In this document: positions 1 through 8,704 of the stretch, piece by piece
Numbering within the stretch: the first letter of the stretch is position 1
Layout: every line of letters begins with the position of its first letter
DNA from: an uncultured Pelagibacteraceae bacterium
Lineage (GTDB): Bacteria; Pseudomonadota; Alphaproteobacteria; Pelagibacterales; Pelagibacteraceae
Direction of reading: 5' to 3'
DNA length: 33,287 nucleotides
Assembly: GCA_902521615.1 (NCBI GenBank)
Contig: CABYSJ010000013.1
Span: forward strand, 1-33,287
The notes under the pieces: model-generated
The model's input: only the letters and a program-made list of their open reading frames with translations
Told to the model about the DNA's origin: nothing
Database searches by the model: none
Made by a program: the position numbers and the translations under genes

Positions 1-188
1 CAGATAAATATAGAATTGAATTTAAACTCGAGCCAAAAGACTTAATGATGATGGATAATCATAGACTGCTCCATGGAAGAACAGCTTATGAGACAAAAGA
101 AGGTGAAAGATTTTTACAAGGTTGTTATATTGATTACGATAGTACTGAGGGAAAACTTAGACACTTAAAAAGAAAGTTTAATCTTTAA
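1..188 (+). CDS. gamma-butyrobetaine hydroxylase-like 2-oxoglutarate/Fe(II) dioxygenase, C-terminal fragment
   Basis: An open frame enters from the left edge (first full codon at 3) and ends at TAA 186-188, giving about 61 C-terminal residues. It contains the segment DNHRLLHGRTAY followed by RFLQGCYIDYD. This resembles the end of the TauD/gamma-butyrobetaine hydroxylase family, where the His of the HGR motif is the distal iron ligand and the Arg binds 2-oxoglutarate. The known family members hydroxylate gamma-butyrobetaine or trimethyllysine in carnitine metabolism; the substrate here cannot be told from the fragment. The last 11 bp overlap the end of the convergent flavoprotein gene, so there is no room for a separate terminator. 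Family call is fairly sure, exact function is not. Confidence 0.72.
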   Translation, partial: DKYRIEFKLEPKDLMMMDNHRLLHGRTAYETKEGERFLQGCYIDYDSTEGKLRHLKRKFNL

Positions 189-765
189 ACAAGTTTTCTA
201 TTTGCGCTTCAGCCTCTTTAATTGATTTTTCATAATCTAGCGCCATTTGGTCTGCACTAATTATATCTACTTTTTCTATACCAAAAAAATTAAGAATAAA
301 TTTTAACCAAGGAGTTAAAAAATCTTCTGAACTATTTAGTTTTGTTCCTCCAGAAGTAATAACTAGATATGCATGTTTGTTTTTTAACAATCCCTCTCTT
401 CTACCATTTGGTTTAAATCTAAAAGTTTCACCTATACGAGCAGCTAAATCCGACCAAGCTTTAAGAGTTGCTGGTGGTCCATAATTATAAATTGGTGCTG
501 AAATTATAATGACATCACTATCTTTTAATTCTTTTACAAGCTTGTCAGAAAGCTCAAACATTTTTTTATGTTCTTCTGTTTGGTCTTTTTCATCAATATT
601 CATTCCAGACTCTGTAAGCCCACTTACAAAAAGCATTTCATCATCTAAATCTCTATAAATTACTTCATCTTCTGGTTTTTTAATTTTATCTAAAAGTTTT
701 TTTGCTAAAGCTCTTGAAGTAGAGCCTTTTTTTCTCGCACTGGAATCTATTTGATAAATCTTCAT
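178..765 (-). CDS. azoR: FMN-dependent NADH-azoreductase-like flavodoxin-fold oxidoreductase
   Basis: This 195-aa protein has the layout of the AzoR/AcpD quinone and azo reductases. The N-terminal phosphate-binding strand-loop reads IDSSARKKGSTSRALAKKL (about residues 6-24). A FMN-contacting loop follows at about 87-105 (IIISAPIYNYGPPATLKAW), with the GGT turn at about 139. Family members use NADH to reduce quinones and azo compounds in the cytoplasm by two-electron transfer through FMN, and are thought to act against quinone or thiol stress. It is the last gene of the long minus-strand run, 9 bp after ccdA, so it is probably co-transcribed with ccdA and ppc. Family membership is clear; the physiological substrate is unknown. 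Confidence 0.85.
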   Translation of the reverse strand: MKIYQIDSSARKKGSTSRALAKKLLDKIKKPEDEVIYRDLDDEMLFVSGLTESGMNIDEKDQTEEHKKMFELSDKLVKELKDSDVIIISAPIYNYGPPATLKAWSDLAARIGETFRFKPNGRREGLLKNKHAYLVITSGGTKLNSSEDFLTPWLKFILNFFGIEKVDIISADQMALDYEKSIKEAEAQIENLFKD

Positions 766-774
766 TAATACCTT

Positions 775-1482
775 TTATCCGAATTTTTGCATAAAAGGAA
801 AGATTTCAATTATATAAAATCCTATTGCTTGTAATTGATTAGTTAAAATTAAAATACCTGTAACTAAAAGAGTTATTCCACCAATTTTTGAGATTAAATT
901 TATATTTTTCTTAAAATTTTTAGAAAATAATAAGAACCTTTGAATTAAGTATCCAGACAAAACAAAAGGAATAGCAAGACCTAATGAATAAGAAATTAAC
1001 AAAATTATAGCTCTTGATAAAGTTTCTTCAATAGATGCTAAAGCTAAAATTGAACCTAAAATCGGACCAATACATGGTGTCCAGCCAAAACCAAAGGCAA
1101 CACCTATAACATATGGAAAAAGAATATTTCTTGATTCTTTTGCATCAAACCTTTTTTCAAAATTTAAATATGGAATATTGATAATTCCAATTAATTGAAG
1201 AGAAAAAATTATAATAATTACTCCAGCTGAAATTCTCAACACCTCTGAGTTTTGTAATAGCGTCTGTCCCAAAAAAGATGCTGATGCACCTAAAAGAACA
1301 AATACAGTTGAGAACCCTAAACAAAATAAAATTAATGGAAAAAAATTGATTTTTTTTTGATTTAAAATTTCTTGCAAGGATTGGCCAGAGATATAAGAAA
1401 TATATCCAGGTATTAAAGGTAGAACACATGGAGACAAAAAGCTTATAAGTCCTGCCCCAAAAGCAATTAAGTATTCAAACAT
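775..1482 (-). CDS. ccdA: CcdA-family thiol-disulfide membrane transporter (cytochrome c biogenesis)
   Basis: This 235-aa, roughly six-helix membrane protein carries the two signature cysteines of CcdA/DsbD-beta: FLSPCVLPLIPG (Cys19) in helix 1 and GWTPCIGPILG (Cys137) in helix 4. CcdA passes reducing equivalents from cytoplasmic thioredoxin across the inner membrane to periplasmic thioredoxin-like proteins. These keep apocytochrome c heme-binding cysteines reduced. Its length is normal for the short CcdA form without DsbD's periplasmic domains. The ATG directly abuts the ppc stop codon (TAA-ATG, no spacer), so translation is probably coupled to PEP carboxylase. No other ccm or dsb gene is seen nearby, although a c-type cytochrome lies at 18668-19135. 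Confidence 0.93.
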   Translation of the reverse strand: MFEYLIAFGAGLISFLSPCVLPLIPGYISYISGQSLQEILNQKKINFFPLILFCLGFSTVFVLLGASASFLGQTLLQNSEVLRISAGVIIIIFSLQLIGIINIPYLNFEKRFDAKESRNILFPYVIGVAFGFGWTPCIGPILGSILALASIEETLSRAIILLISYSLGLAIPFVLSGYLIQRFLLFSKNFKKNINLISKIGGITLLVTGILILTNQLQAIGFYIIEIFPFMQKFG

Positions 1483-4173
1483 TTATCCAGTATTTTTCAT
1501 TGCCGCAGAAATACCTGCAATAGATGTCATTAAAGAATCTTCAAGAAATTTTTTATCTAAATTTTTATATTTTTTATTTGTTAATTTATTCATTACATTT
1601 GCCTGAAGTATGTTTAACATTTCTGTATAATTACTTCTTATAAATAAAGCTTTTCTAAATTCTTTTCTCTCTTTTACCACTTCTTTGGGGGTAATTTTAT
1701 TGTGCAATTTGACCAATGCCTCAAATTGAAATCTTAATTTTTTACCAATTCTTTTTAGTGATGCATCGGCTAAATTATTTTCATAAATAACTGATATTTC
1801 TGGATCCACCTTAGAAATTACCATATCTAAAATATCCATCGTTGATACAAAGTATGGCCAATTTCGTTCCATATCAGTCATTGTTCTTTTAAACTTTTTA
1901 ATTGATCCGTACCTCAATGCTTCGGTTGTACCAAGCCAAGCGGGTAACATTAATCTAATTTGTGTCCAAGCAAATACCCAAGGGATAGCTCTTAAACTTT
2001 GAATATTATCAACATTCTTTCTTTTGGTTGGTCTTGATCCAATTGCAAGTTTTCCTAGTGATTTATGTGGCGTAACTGTTTTGAAGTAACGAATAAAATC
2101 CTCACTTTGATTTAAATATTTTCTATATGAAGATGTAGAAATTTCTGACATTTTTTGAATTAATTCACGCCATTTAGTTTTTGATCTTGGTGGAGGATTT
2201 AAAGAAGCATCCATTACAGAACCGATATAGCTACAAAGGTTATATTCAGCTAAAGGTTTGTATCCATACTTTTGTTGAATCACCTCACCTTGATCAGTAA
2301 TTCTTATTTTACCATTAACTGTTCCTGAAGGTTGTGATTTTAAAGTAGCCTGAATAGGTCCGCCTCCTCTTCCTGGAGATCCACCTCTACCATGGAAGAA
2401 AACAAGATCTATTTTATATTTTTTAGCTAAACTTCTAAGCTCCTCTTGAAGTTTATATTGATGCCAACTTGCAGATAATTTTCCAGCATCTTTACTGGAG
2501 TCTGAATATCCAATCATCACTTCCTGTTTTGACTTAATCATTTTTCTATACCATGAAAGTTTGAATAAATTTGTCATTACAAAATTAGCATTTTTTAAAT
2601 CATCCAAAGTTTCAAAAAGTGGCACGACTCTTAATAGATTTTTGTTTTGTGCCTGCATTTGTAAAAAATAAACAGATAAAATATCAGATGCTGTTGAGGT
2701 CATTGATATTACATATGCACCTAGGCACTCAATTGGTGTTTTCGCTAACTGTTTGAAAGTATTCCAAACTTCTTTATTTTCTTTATCTTTTATTTTTATT
2801 TTATCTACAAAATATTTTTTTTCTTTTATAGATTTATTTAATAATTTTACTTTTTCAATTTCAGTTAAAGAAGAATATTTTATATTTTTTTTCTTTTTAA
2901 AAATTTCGTTTAAAAGTTTTTCATGTCTATCTGCCTCTTGTCTTATATCTAATCTTGCTAAATTAATTCCAAAGCACCTGACTCTTCTCATTAAATCTAA
3001 TAGGTCTGCATTTGCAATATACTCTCCTCGGTTTGCTTTTAATGATTTTCTTACTTCTCTTAATGGAAGAGTTATTTCATTTTTATTTTGAATTAATTTT
3101 TTTTCATCTAAATCTGCACCGTTATTTAAATGATTTTCAATTAATTGATGGGTTAGTCTTACCTTATCCCTAATTGGTCTCAAATAAACTCTGTAAGGTT
3201 CATAGCTATTTCCTGTTGCTCTTTTAATTTTTGTAGAACATTCTTCCATTGATAAATCTTGTATCAATTTAGTAAGTTCTCTCTCATATAATTTTGCAGC
3301 TTGCCATCTTGAAAATAAAATTACCTTCTTTGTAACTTCAGCTGTTACATTAGGATTTCCATCTCTATCTCCCCCCATCCATGATCCAAATTGAATTGGA
3401 TTAAAATCACGCGGTAAATCTTTCTTTAAATTTTTTCTGAATATGTCGTTAAGTCTTTTATAAACTTTAGGAATAGTGTCCCATAGACTATCCTCGATAA
3501 CAGCTAAACCCCACCTTGCTTCATCTAATGGAGATGGTTTAGTCCTTTTAAGTTCATCTGTTTTCCATATTATTGCAATTTCCGAGTATAGCTTTCTATC
3601 TAATTCTATAATCTTAGACGGGTATTTTTTATAAAGATGTCTTTGCTCCATAATTTCAATTAAATTGGCATATTTTTGAATTAAAGTTCTTCTTTTTACT
3701 TCAGTAGGATGAGCAGTAAGGACAATGCCTATATCAAGCTTTGTAGCTTGTTCGTAAATTTTTTTATCTGAAATTTTTTTATTTTTAAATAAACTTTCTA
3801 TTATATCTTCAATGAAAAGATTTTGATTTTTACTTTTAAAATATGGATTTTCAAATTCATTTAACTTTCTAGATGCATCTAGTGACTCAGCTAAATTCAT
3901 TAAATTTAAAATATGTGAAAATGCTCTTGTTAATTTAAACGTATTTTTAGGAGAAAGTTTTTTTACTTCTTTCGAAATTTTTGAAAAAATTTTACTTTTA
4001 TTTTTATCTGATAAAGTATTTTTTGATAATAATCTAAATTTTTCAACAATTTCAAAAAAAGCTGAACCTTCCTGATCTTTAATTACTCTTCCAAGAAAAG
4101 TTCCTAATAATCTAATATCTTCTCTTAAAAGCTTTGTTGGTATTCGCTCATAGTAAAGATCTCTTTTCCTCAT
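1483..4173 (-). CDS. ppc: phosphoenolpyruvate carboxylase
   Basis: This 896-aa protein matches bacterial PEP carboxylase along its length. It has the N-terminal LREDIRLLGTFLGRVI, the catalytic His in VLTAHPTEVKRRT (His155), the FGSWMGGDRDGNPNVTAEVT segment, the GYSDSSKDAGK motif, the glycine-rich FHGRGGSPGRGGGP loop, the RAIPWVFAWTQIRLMLPAW block, and the nearly invariant C-terminus ending NTG. It carboxylates PEP with bicarbonate to oxaloacetate, the anaplerotic entry to the TCA cycle. The ATG at 4173 lies 26 bp inside the end of the upstream lactonase gene. The conserved N-terminal motif starts about residue 16, so this start is credible. It appears to be translated as part of the sugar-acid operon and is followed without a gap by ccdA. 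Confidence 0.98.
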   Translation of the reverse strand: MRKRDLYYERIPTKLLREDIRLLGTFLGRVIKDQEGSAFFEIVEKFRLLSKNTLSDKNKSKIFSKISKEVKKLSPKNTFKLTRAFSHILNLMNLAESLDASRKLNEFENPYFKSKNQNLFIEDIIESLFKNKKISDKKIYEQATKLDIGIVLTAHPTEVKRRTLIQKYANLIEIMEQRHLYKKYPSKIIELDRKLYSEIAIIWKTDELKRTKPSPLDEARWGLAVIEDSLWDTIPKVYKRLNDIFRKNLKKDLPRDFNPIQFGSWMGGDRDGNPNVTAEVTKKVILFSRWQAAKLYERELTKLIQDLSMEECSTKIKRATGNSYEPYRVYLRPIRDKVRLTHQLIENHLNNGADLDEKKLIQNKNEITLPLREVRKSLKANRGEYIANADLLDLMRRVRCFGINLARLDIRQEADRHEKLLNEIFKKKKNIKYSSLTEIEKVKLLNKSIKEKKYFVDKIKIKDKENKEVWNTFKQLAKTPIECLGAYVISMTSTASDILSVYFLQMQAQNKNLLRVVPLFETLDDLKNANFVMTNLFKLSWYRKMIKSKQEVMIGYSDSSKDAGKLSASWHQYKLQEELRSLAKKYKIDLVFFHGRGGSPGRGGGPIQATLKSQPSGTVNGKIRITDQGEVIQQKYGYKPLAEYNLCSYIGSVMDASLNPPPRSKTKWRELIQKMSEISTSSYRKYLNQSEDFIRYFKTVTPHKSLGKLAIGSRPTKRKNVDNIQSLRAIPWVFAWTQIRLMLPAWLGTTEALRYGSIKKFKRTMTDMERNWPYFVSTMDILDMVISKVDPEISVIYENNLADASLKRIGKKLRFQFEALVKLHNKITPKEVVKERKEFRKALFIRSNYTEMLNILQANVMNKLTNKKYKNLDKKFLEDSLMTSIAGISAAMKNTG

Positions 4174-5059
4174 TACTTATAATAAATTTTTTTTGTAAAA
4201 CTCCTCTTGCATTTGTTTTTACACTAAAAAAGAATCCTGAATATCTAAATTTTCGCAGATCTGCTTTGCTCATCCCTTTTGTAGCTGTTGAAACATAAAG
4301 TTCTTTAGTATTTTTGCCTCCAAATGCACAATTAGTTATATTTTTTGCAGGAAACTGAATTCTGTGAATTAATTTTGCTTTTTGATTAAAAACAGAAATA
4401 CAAGCGCCATGGAAATGAGCTACCCACAAATTTTTATTTTTATCTAAAGTCATTCCATCTGGTGAACCCTCTTCGAGTGATAATTTTTTAAATATTTTTT
4501 TGCTAACTATTTTATTATTTTTATTTATTTTAATTTTATAGATAGTTTTTTTTGGACTATCTGTATGATAAAAATTATACTGATCAATAAATGCTGGTCC
4601 ATTAGTAATTCTATAATTTTTATCAACTTTTATTAATTTAAAATTTTTATCTAGTTTATACAAAGAACCTTTTTCAATTTTTCGCTCTAAGTTGTCCATA
4701 GTACCAAACCAAAGATTGCCTACAGGATCTGTTTTTCCATCATTAATTCTATTTAGCTTCAAGTTTGGTTCTATCTTAATTGATTTTAAAATTTTTTTTG
4801 ATTTTAGATTTTGAATTCTTAATTCACCCTGAAGGCCTAGAATAAAAATATGATCTTTGATATGAGCGATAAAACCAATTTCTTTATTTACTTTAAAGAT
4901 TTTCTTTTTTTTATTTTTAATATTGAAAGAACAAATTTTCTTTTTTTTAATATCTACAAAATAAATTGAATTATGTTCACCAACCCATAATGTTCCTTCA
5001 CCTAAAGTACATCTTAATTTCCAAAGAAGTTTCGGTTCTGATGTTTTTATTTTATTCAT
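4148..5059 (-). CDS. SMP-30/gluconolactonase family sugar lactonase
   Basis: This 303-aa protein is a six-bladed beta-propeller of the SMP-30/regucalcin family. Candidate divalent-metal ligands sit in the expected motifs: Glu in LGEGTLWV (about residue 21), Asn in RITNGPAFI, and Asp in EGSPDGMTLD. The NDGKTDPVGNLWFGTM segment is also typical. Relatives open aldono-1,4- or 1,5-lactones to free acids, and some bacterial members have L-arabino-, L-fucono- or galactono-lactonase roles. No signal peptide is evident, so it is cytoplasmic. It overlaps the dehydratase gene upstream by 8 bp and ppc downstream by 26 bp, placing it inside one transcript. The lactonase role in this sugar-acid pathway is inferred; the exact lactone is unknown. 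Confidence 0.88.
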   Translation of the reverse strand: MNKIKTSEPKLLWKLRCTLGEGTLWVGEHNSIYFVDIKKKKICSFNIKNKKKKIFKVNKEIGFIAHIKDHIFILGLQGELRIQNLKSKKILKSIKIEPNLKLNRINDGKTDPVGNLWFGTMDNLERKIEKGSLYKLDKNFKLIKVDKNYRITNGPAFIDQYNFYHTDSPKKTIYKIKINKNNKIVSKKIFKKLSLEEGSPDGMTLDKNKNLWVAHFHGACISVFNQKAKLIHRIQFPAKNITNCAFGGKNTKELYVSTATKGMSKADLRKFRYSGFFFSVKTNARGVLQKKFIISNEEKRSLL

Positions 5060-6224
5060 TTACTTCAAACTCCTTTATAAAATCTTCATCAGGATTAATT
5101 CCAATACCCACATTATCTTTTACTGATGCAAAACCATTATTGTTTTTAACTTGGTCTAAAATTGAAAATTCTTCCTTTGGCAAATCTGTGATAAAAATAT
5201 TTTTTTCTGTTGTATCAAATTCAAGCATTGATTTTGATGGAAATAAGCCACCTGGCATATCTGGTTGTGCTGTCAACAAATGAAGGTTTACAGCAATACT
5301 AACTGCAGAACCCCATACATGATTAATTACTGGTATGAAATTTGCTTGCGCTAATGCTGCAACTTTTAAATATTCCGTAATTCCTCCAAGTCCACAAACC
5401 TCTGGTTGAGCTATATCAATACATTTATTTGATATTAATTTATTCCAGCCGTATTTGGTAAATTCAGCTTCTCCTCCTGCAATGCTAGTAGAGATTTTTT
5501 GTTTTAATTCTCTGTAGCCCTCATAATCTTCAGGAGCCACAGGTTCTTCAAACCAATAAATATCTAATTCATCTAAACCTTCTCCAACATAAAGAGCATC
5601 TTTCAAATTATAAGCGTGATTGGCATCAACCATTAATTTAAAATCTTTTCCAACAGTGTCTCTTACAGCTTGAACTAACTTTAAATCTTCTTTTGGACCT
5701 AATCCAACTTTCATTTTCATGGCTTTAAAGTTTTTTGATTTTATTTGCTTAGACTCTTCTTTGAACAAGGTGATCAATTCATCAACTGTTTTTTTTTGTA
5801 ACATCATTCCATACCCATAAACAGGAATGTCGTTATTACATTTACCACCAACAAGTTGATAAAGAGGAGAGTTTGTTTTCTTTCCCAGAATATCCCATAA
5901 AGCAATATCAACTCCTGATAATGCTTGAATTGGCATACCCTTTTGACCGCTATCTCTTAAAAGATTGTACACTTTTTGCCAAATATGTTCTTTATTTAAA
6001 GGATCTTCACCAATTACTAAAGGCTGTATAACCTTTTCAACAATAAACTTATTCGCTAAAGCTATATTTCCAGGACCAAAACATTCACCCCAACCTGTTA
6101 TTCCTTCATCTGTTTGAACTTCAACAAGATGAGCTGTACGATGTTTATAATACTGTTGTGAGTAACCAAGTTCTTTTTCTAACTCATATCTAAGTACATG
6201 ACTTTTAATAGAAGTTATTTTCAC
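5052..6224 (-). CDS. mandelate racemase-subgroup enolase-superfamily acid-sugar dehydratase
   Basis: This 390-aa protein has the enolase-superfamily capping domain (about 1-125) and TIM barrel. Visible active-site residues are the Lys170-x-Lys172 motif (KMK), metal ligands Asp200 (DANHAY), the Glu of FEEP (226/227) and Glu252 (AGGEAE), and a likely Asp270/His302 dyad (CIDIAQPEV and NHVWGSAV). Glu335 closes the barrel. The KxK plus His/Asp arrangement marks the mandelate racemase subgroup, most of whose members dehydrate aldonic or aldaric acids to 2-keto-3-deoxy acids. Some are cycloisomerases, so a lactone reaction is the main alternative. The neighbouring DHRS6-like SDR and FAH hydrolase suggest a 6-deoxy or pentonic acid substrate. 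Substrate is not decidable from motifs alone. Confidence 0.9.
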   Translation of the reverse strand: MKITSIKSHVLRYELEKELGYSQQYYKHRTAHLVEVQTDEGITGWGECFGPGNIALANKFIVEKVIQPLVIGEDPLNKEHIWQKVYNLLRDSGQKGMPIQALSGVDIALWDILGKKTNSPLYQLVGGKCNNDIPVYGYGMMLQKKTVDELITLFKEESKQIKSKNFKAMKMKVGLGPKEDLKLVQAVRDTVGKDFKLMVDANHAYNLKDALYVGEGLDELDIYWFEEPVAPEDYEGYRELKQKISTSIAGGEAEFTKYGWNKLISNKCIDIAQPEVCGLGGITEYLKVAALAQANFIPVINHVWGSAVSIAVNLHLLTAQPDMPGGLFPSKSMLEFDTTEKNIFITDLPKEEFSILDQVKNNNGFASVKDNVGIGINPDEDFIKEFEVNE

Positions 6225-6230
6225 AATTAA

Positions 6231-7073
6231 TTATAAAGCAACTACCTTAGAGTTTTGCTCTCCTAAATTTTCAATTGATAATTTCATAGTATCACCTGCT
6301 TTTAAGAATTGTTGAGGTTTCATTCCCATACCAACTCCTGGGGGTGTTCCAGTTGTAATTATATCACCTGCTTGAAGAGACATATATTTACTCAAATAAG
6401 AAACAATCACATCGACATTAAATATCATTGTACTTGTATTACCTGTTTGCATTCTTTTTCCATTAACATCTAAACTCATCTTTAAATTGTTAACGTCTGC
6501 AATTTCATCTTTAGTAACAAAGTAAGGGCCGATTGGTCCATAAGTGTCGTGAGATTTTCCTTTAACCCATTGACCCATTTTTTCAATTTGCCATTCTCTT
6601 TCACTTACATCATTAACCAAACAATAACCTAAAATATGATCTTGAGCTTGGCTTTCAGAAATATGTTTTGTTTCTTTTCCTATAATAATTCCAAGTTCAA
6701 CTTCCCAGTCTAATTTTTTAGATCCAGAAACTATTTCAACGTCATCATTAGGTCCAACTATACAACTAGTAGCTTTCATAAAAACTATTGGTTCAGAAGG
6801 AACATCAGCTCCAGTTTCAGCAGCATGATCAGAATAATTTAATCCAATTGCAACAAATTTTCCTGGCTTAGTAATACAAGATCCAATACGATCACTTGCT
6901 GATAATTCTGGTAAAGAAGTTAAATCAGTACTTTGTAATTTAGAAATAGTTTCAAAATTTAAATGATCAGGATTTAAATCTTTAACATGAGAACTTATAT
7001 CTCTGATCTTGCCATCTTTATCTAAAACAGCTGGCTTTTCGCTTCCTTTTTGTCCTACTCTTAATAATTTCAT
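6231..7073 (-). CDS. fumarylacetoacetate hydrolase (FAH)-fold family protein
   Basis: This 280-aa protein has the FAH fold's metal site in canonical order: Glu124-x-Glu126 in LDWEVELGIII and Asp155 in VNDVSERE. These are followed by KGKSHDTYGPIGP (about 171-183) and the TGTPPGVGMG turn near residue 245. Family members cleave or hydrate 2,4-diketo acids or act as dehydratases on keto sugar acids. The closest pathway fit is 2,4-diketo-3-deoxy-L-fuconate hydrolase (products pyruvate and lactate) or a ureidoglycolate lyase-like enzyme. The adjacent SDR would supply a 2,4-diketo substrate if it acts as in the fuconate route, which is inference. A Shine-Dalgarno-like AAAGGA lies about 5 bp before the ATG at 7073. 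Confidence 0.9.
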   Translation of the reverse strand: MKLLRVGQKGSEKPAVLDKDGKIRDISSHVKDLNPDHLNFETISKLQSTDLTSLPELSASDRIGSCITKPGKFVAIGLNYSDHAAETGADVPSEPIVFMKATSCIVGPNDDVEIVSGSKKLDWEVELGIIIGKETKHISESQAQDHILGYCLVNDVSEREWQIEKMGQWVKGKSHDTYGPIGPYFVTKDEIADVNNLKMSLDVNGKRMQTGNTSTMIFNVDVIVSYLSKYMSLQAGDIITTGTPPGVGMGMKPQQFLKAGDTMKLSIENLGEQNSKVVAL

Positions 7074-7094
7074 ATTTATCCTTTTGTTGTTTAA

Positions 7095-7838
7095 TTATAT
7101 TGAAATTCCACCATCAACATGAATTGTACTTCCTGTTGTAAATGTTGCATCATCGCTTGCTAAATAAACAGCCACAGCTGCTATTTCTTCTGCTGTACCT
7201 AATCTTCCCATAGGTTGTCTTGCTATAAAATCTTTTTTTGCTTGAACAGGATCTGGGCTTTGATTGACCCTATCTTGCCAAGAAGGCGAATAAACTGTAC
7301 CTGGTGCTATTGAATTACATCTAATATTTTGTTTAACGAAATCTGCTGCAATCGCTTTTGTTAAACCAATCACCGCACCCTTTGTTGTTCCGTAAACAAA
7401 TCTATTCGGAAAACCTTTAAAGCTAGATGCACATGAAGATATATTAATAATACTTCCACCATTTTGTTTAATCATTAAAGGTAAAATAGCTTTACACATA
7501 AAGTACATCGACTTTACGTTTACATTAGAAGAAAAATCCCAATCTTTTTCATCACATTCCAATATTGTTCCATGATGAACAAATCCAACAGCATTAAATA
7601 AAACATCAACTCTATCTAAAGTTTTAGTAAACTCTAAAATTGCATTGTTGTCTGTTGAGTCTAACTTTTGCACTTTAATATCAGGATATTCTTTTTTTAA
7701 ATCAGCTAAAGTTTTATCATTTAAATCAGTAGCAATTACATGAGCGCCCTCTTTATGAAATGCTATAGCTGTTGCTTTTCCAATTCCTTGTCCTGCTGCT
7801 GTTACGAGAATTTTTTTACCTTCTAATCTTCCGCTCAT
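7095..7838 (-). CDS. short-chain dehydrogenase, DHRS6 / 2-keto-3-deoxy-L-fuconate dehydrogenase-like
   Basis: This 247-aa classical SDR has the dinucleotide motif TAAGQGIG (13-20), Asp38 after the second strand (favouring NAD over NADP), NAVG (82-85) and the Ser135-Tyr149-Lys153 catalytic triad (NISSCASS, YGTTK). The stretch DVLFNAVGFVHHGTILECDE and the C-terminal VDGG resemble, from memory, human DHRS6 (BDH2) and its bacterial relatives. One of those relatives oxidises 2-keto-3-deoxy-L-fuconate at C4. That reaction would bridge the enolase-type dehydratase and the FAH hydrolase on either side, giving a non-phosphorylated cleavage route. The start overlaps the end of the reductase gene upstream by 4 bp (ATGA type), indicating coupling. 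The subfamily call is moderately strong; the substrate is inferred. Confidence 0.9.
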   Translation of the reverse strand: MSGRLEGKKILVTAAGQGIGKATAIAFHKEGAHVIATDLNDKTLADLKKEYPDIKVQKLDSTDNNAILEFTKTLDRVDVLFNAVGFVHHGTILECDEKDWDFSSNVNVKSMYFMCKAILPLMIKQNGGSIINISSCASSFKGFPNRFVYGTTKGAVIGLTKAIAADFVKQNIRCNSIAPGTVYSPSWQDRVNQSPDPVQAKKDFIARQPMGRLGTAEEIAAVAVYLASDDATFTTGSTIHVDGGISI

Positions 7839-8704
7839 TTTTTATTTATCCTTTCGATTTCATTATAAAGTGAACTATGATCAGTGTTTCCATGACCATT
7901 ATCGACAAGGGTTTTATACATTTCTTTCACTAAATTTGAAATAGGTAAATGTGTATTATATGAGTTTGCACACTCTAAAATGTTATTCATATCTTTTAAA
8001 TGGGTAAAAGTTTTACCTTTTGGAGTAAAATCTTTATCTATCATTCTTTTTCCATGAGTTTGTAAAATTTTACTATCAGCCCAACCTCCAGAAAGAGCTT
8101 TAATTAGTTTTACTGGGTCAGCTCCAGCTTTTTCACATAAAGTTATTGCCTCTGCAACCGCTCCTATGGTAACCCCTACCACAATTTGATTTGCTAACTT
8201 TGAAACTTGCCCGCTGCCAATAGGTCCAACTAAAGTTGGATTTCCCATAGCTTTTAAAATATTTATAGAATTATCAAAGACACTTTGCTCTCCTCCAACC
8301 ATTATAGCTAACGAAGCTTCCTCAGCTCCAATTGTTCCTCCTGAAACCGGTGCATCTAAATAATTTATATTTTTTGATTTTAAACTGTTTCCATATTTTG
8401 TTGCTGTCGTTGGTTTTACCGAACTCATATCAATAACAGTTGATCCAGATTTTAAATTTTCTAATAAATCTGAATTATTCATTATTGCATCAACAGCGCT
8501 ATCATCTGTTAACATTGTAATAATAAAGTCATTATCTTTAACAACTTCACCTAATGTTTTTGATATTTCAGCGCCAAACTCTTTCAAAGGTTCTGCTTTA
8601 TTAATTGAACGATTGAATACTTTTAATTTAAAATCTGATTTTAATAAATTTTTAGCCATTGGCAGGCCCATAAGACCTGTTCCAATAAAGCCTATTTTCA
8701 TCAT
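7835..8704 (-). CDS. 3-hydroxyisobutyrate dehydrogenase / tartronate semialdehyde reductase family (paralog 1)
   Basis: This 289-aa beta-hydroxyacid dehydrogenase has the Rossmann motif GFIGTGLMGLPMAKN (5-19) and Asn31-Arg32 after the second strand, suggesting NADPH use. It also has the substrate motif DAPVSGGTIGAEE (Ser121-Gly122-Gly123) and catalytic Lys169 with Asn172 (VSKLANQ). Relatives oxidise 3-hydroxyisobutyrate or reduce tartronate semialdehyde and succinic semialdehyde. In a sugar-acid island a tartronate semialdehyde reductase-like or small aldehyde-acid reductase role is likely. Two ATG codons stand in tandem at the start; the first (8704) overlaps the dctM stop by 4 bp. A second, more divergent paralog sits at 16983-17840. 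Confidence 0.9.
   Translation of the reverse strand: MMKIGFIGTGLMGLPMAKNLLKSDFKLKVFNRSINKAEPLKEFGAEISKTLGEVVKDNDFIITMLTDDSAVDAIMNNSDLLENLKSGSTVIDMSSVKPTTATKYGNSLKSKNINYLDAPVSGGTIGAEEASLAIMVGGEQSVFDNSINILKAMGNPTLVGPIGSGQVSKLANQIVVGVTIGAVAEAITLCEKAGADPVKLIKALSGGWADSKILQTHGKRMIDKDFTPKGKTFTHLKDMNNILECANSYNTHLPISNLVKEMYKTLVDNGHGNTDHSSLYNEIERINKK

Noticed and set aside
2753..3091. 112-residue plus-strand frame rich in Phe, Ser and Leu
   Set aside because: It lies wholly opposite conserved PEP carboxylase coding sequence and its composition is what an antisense AT-rich frame gives.
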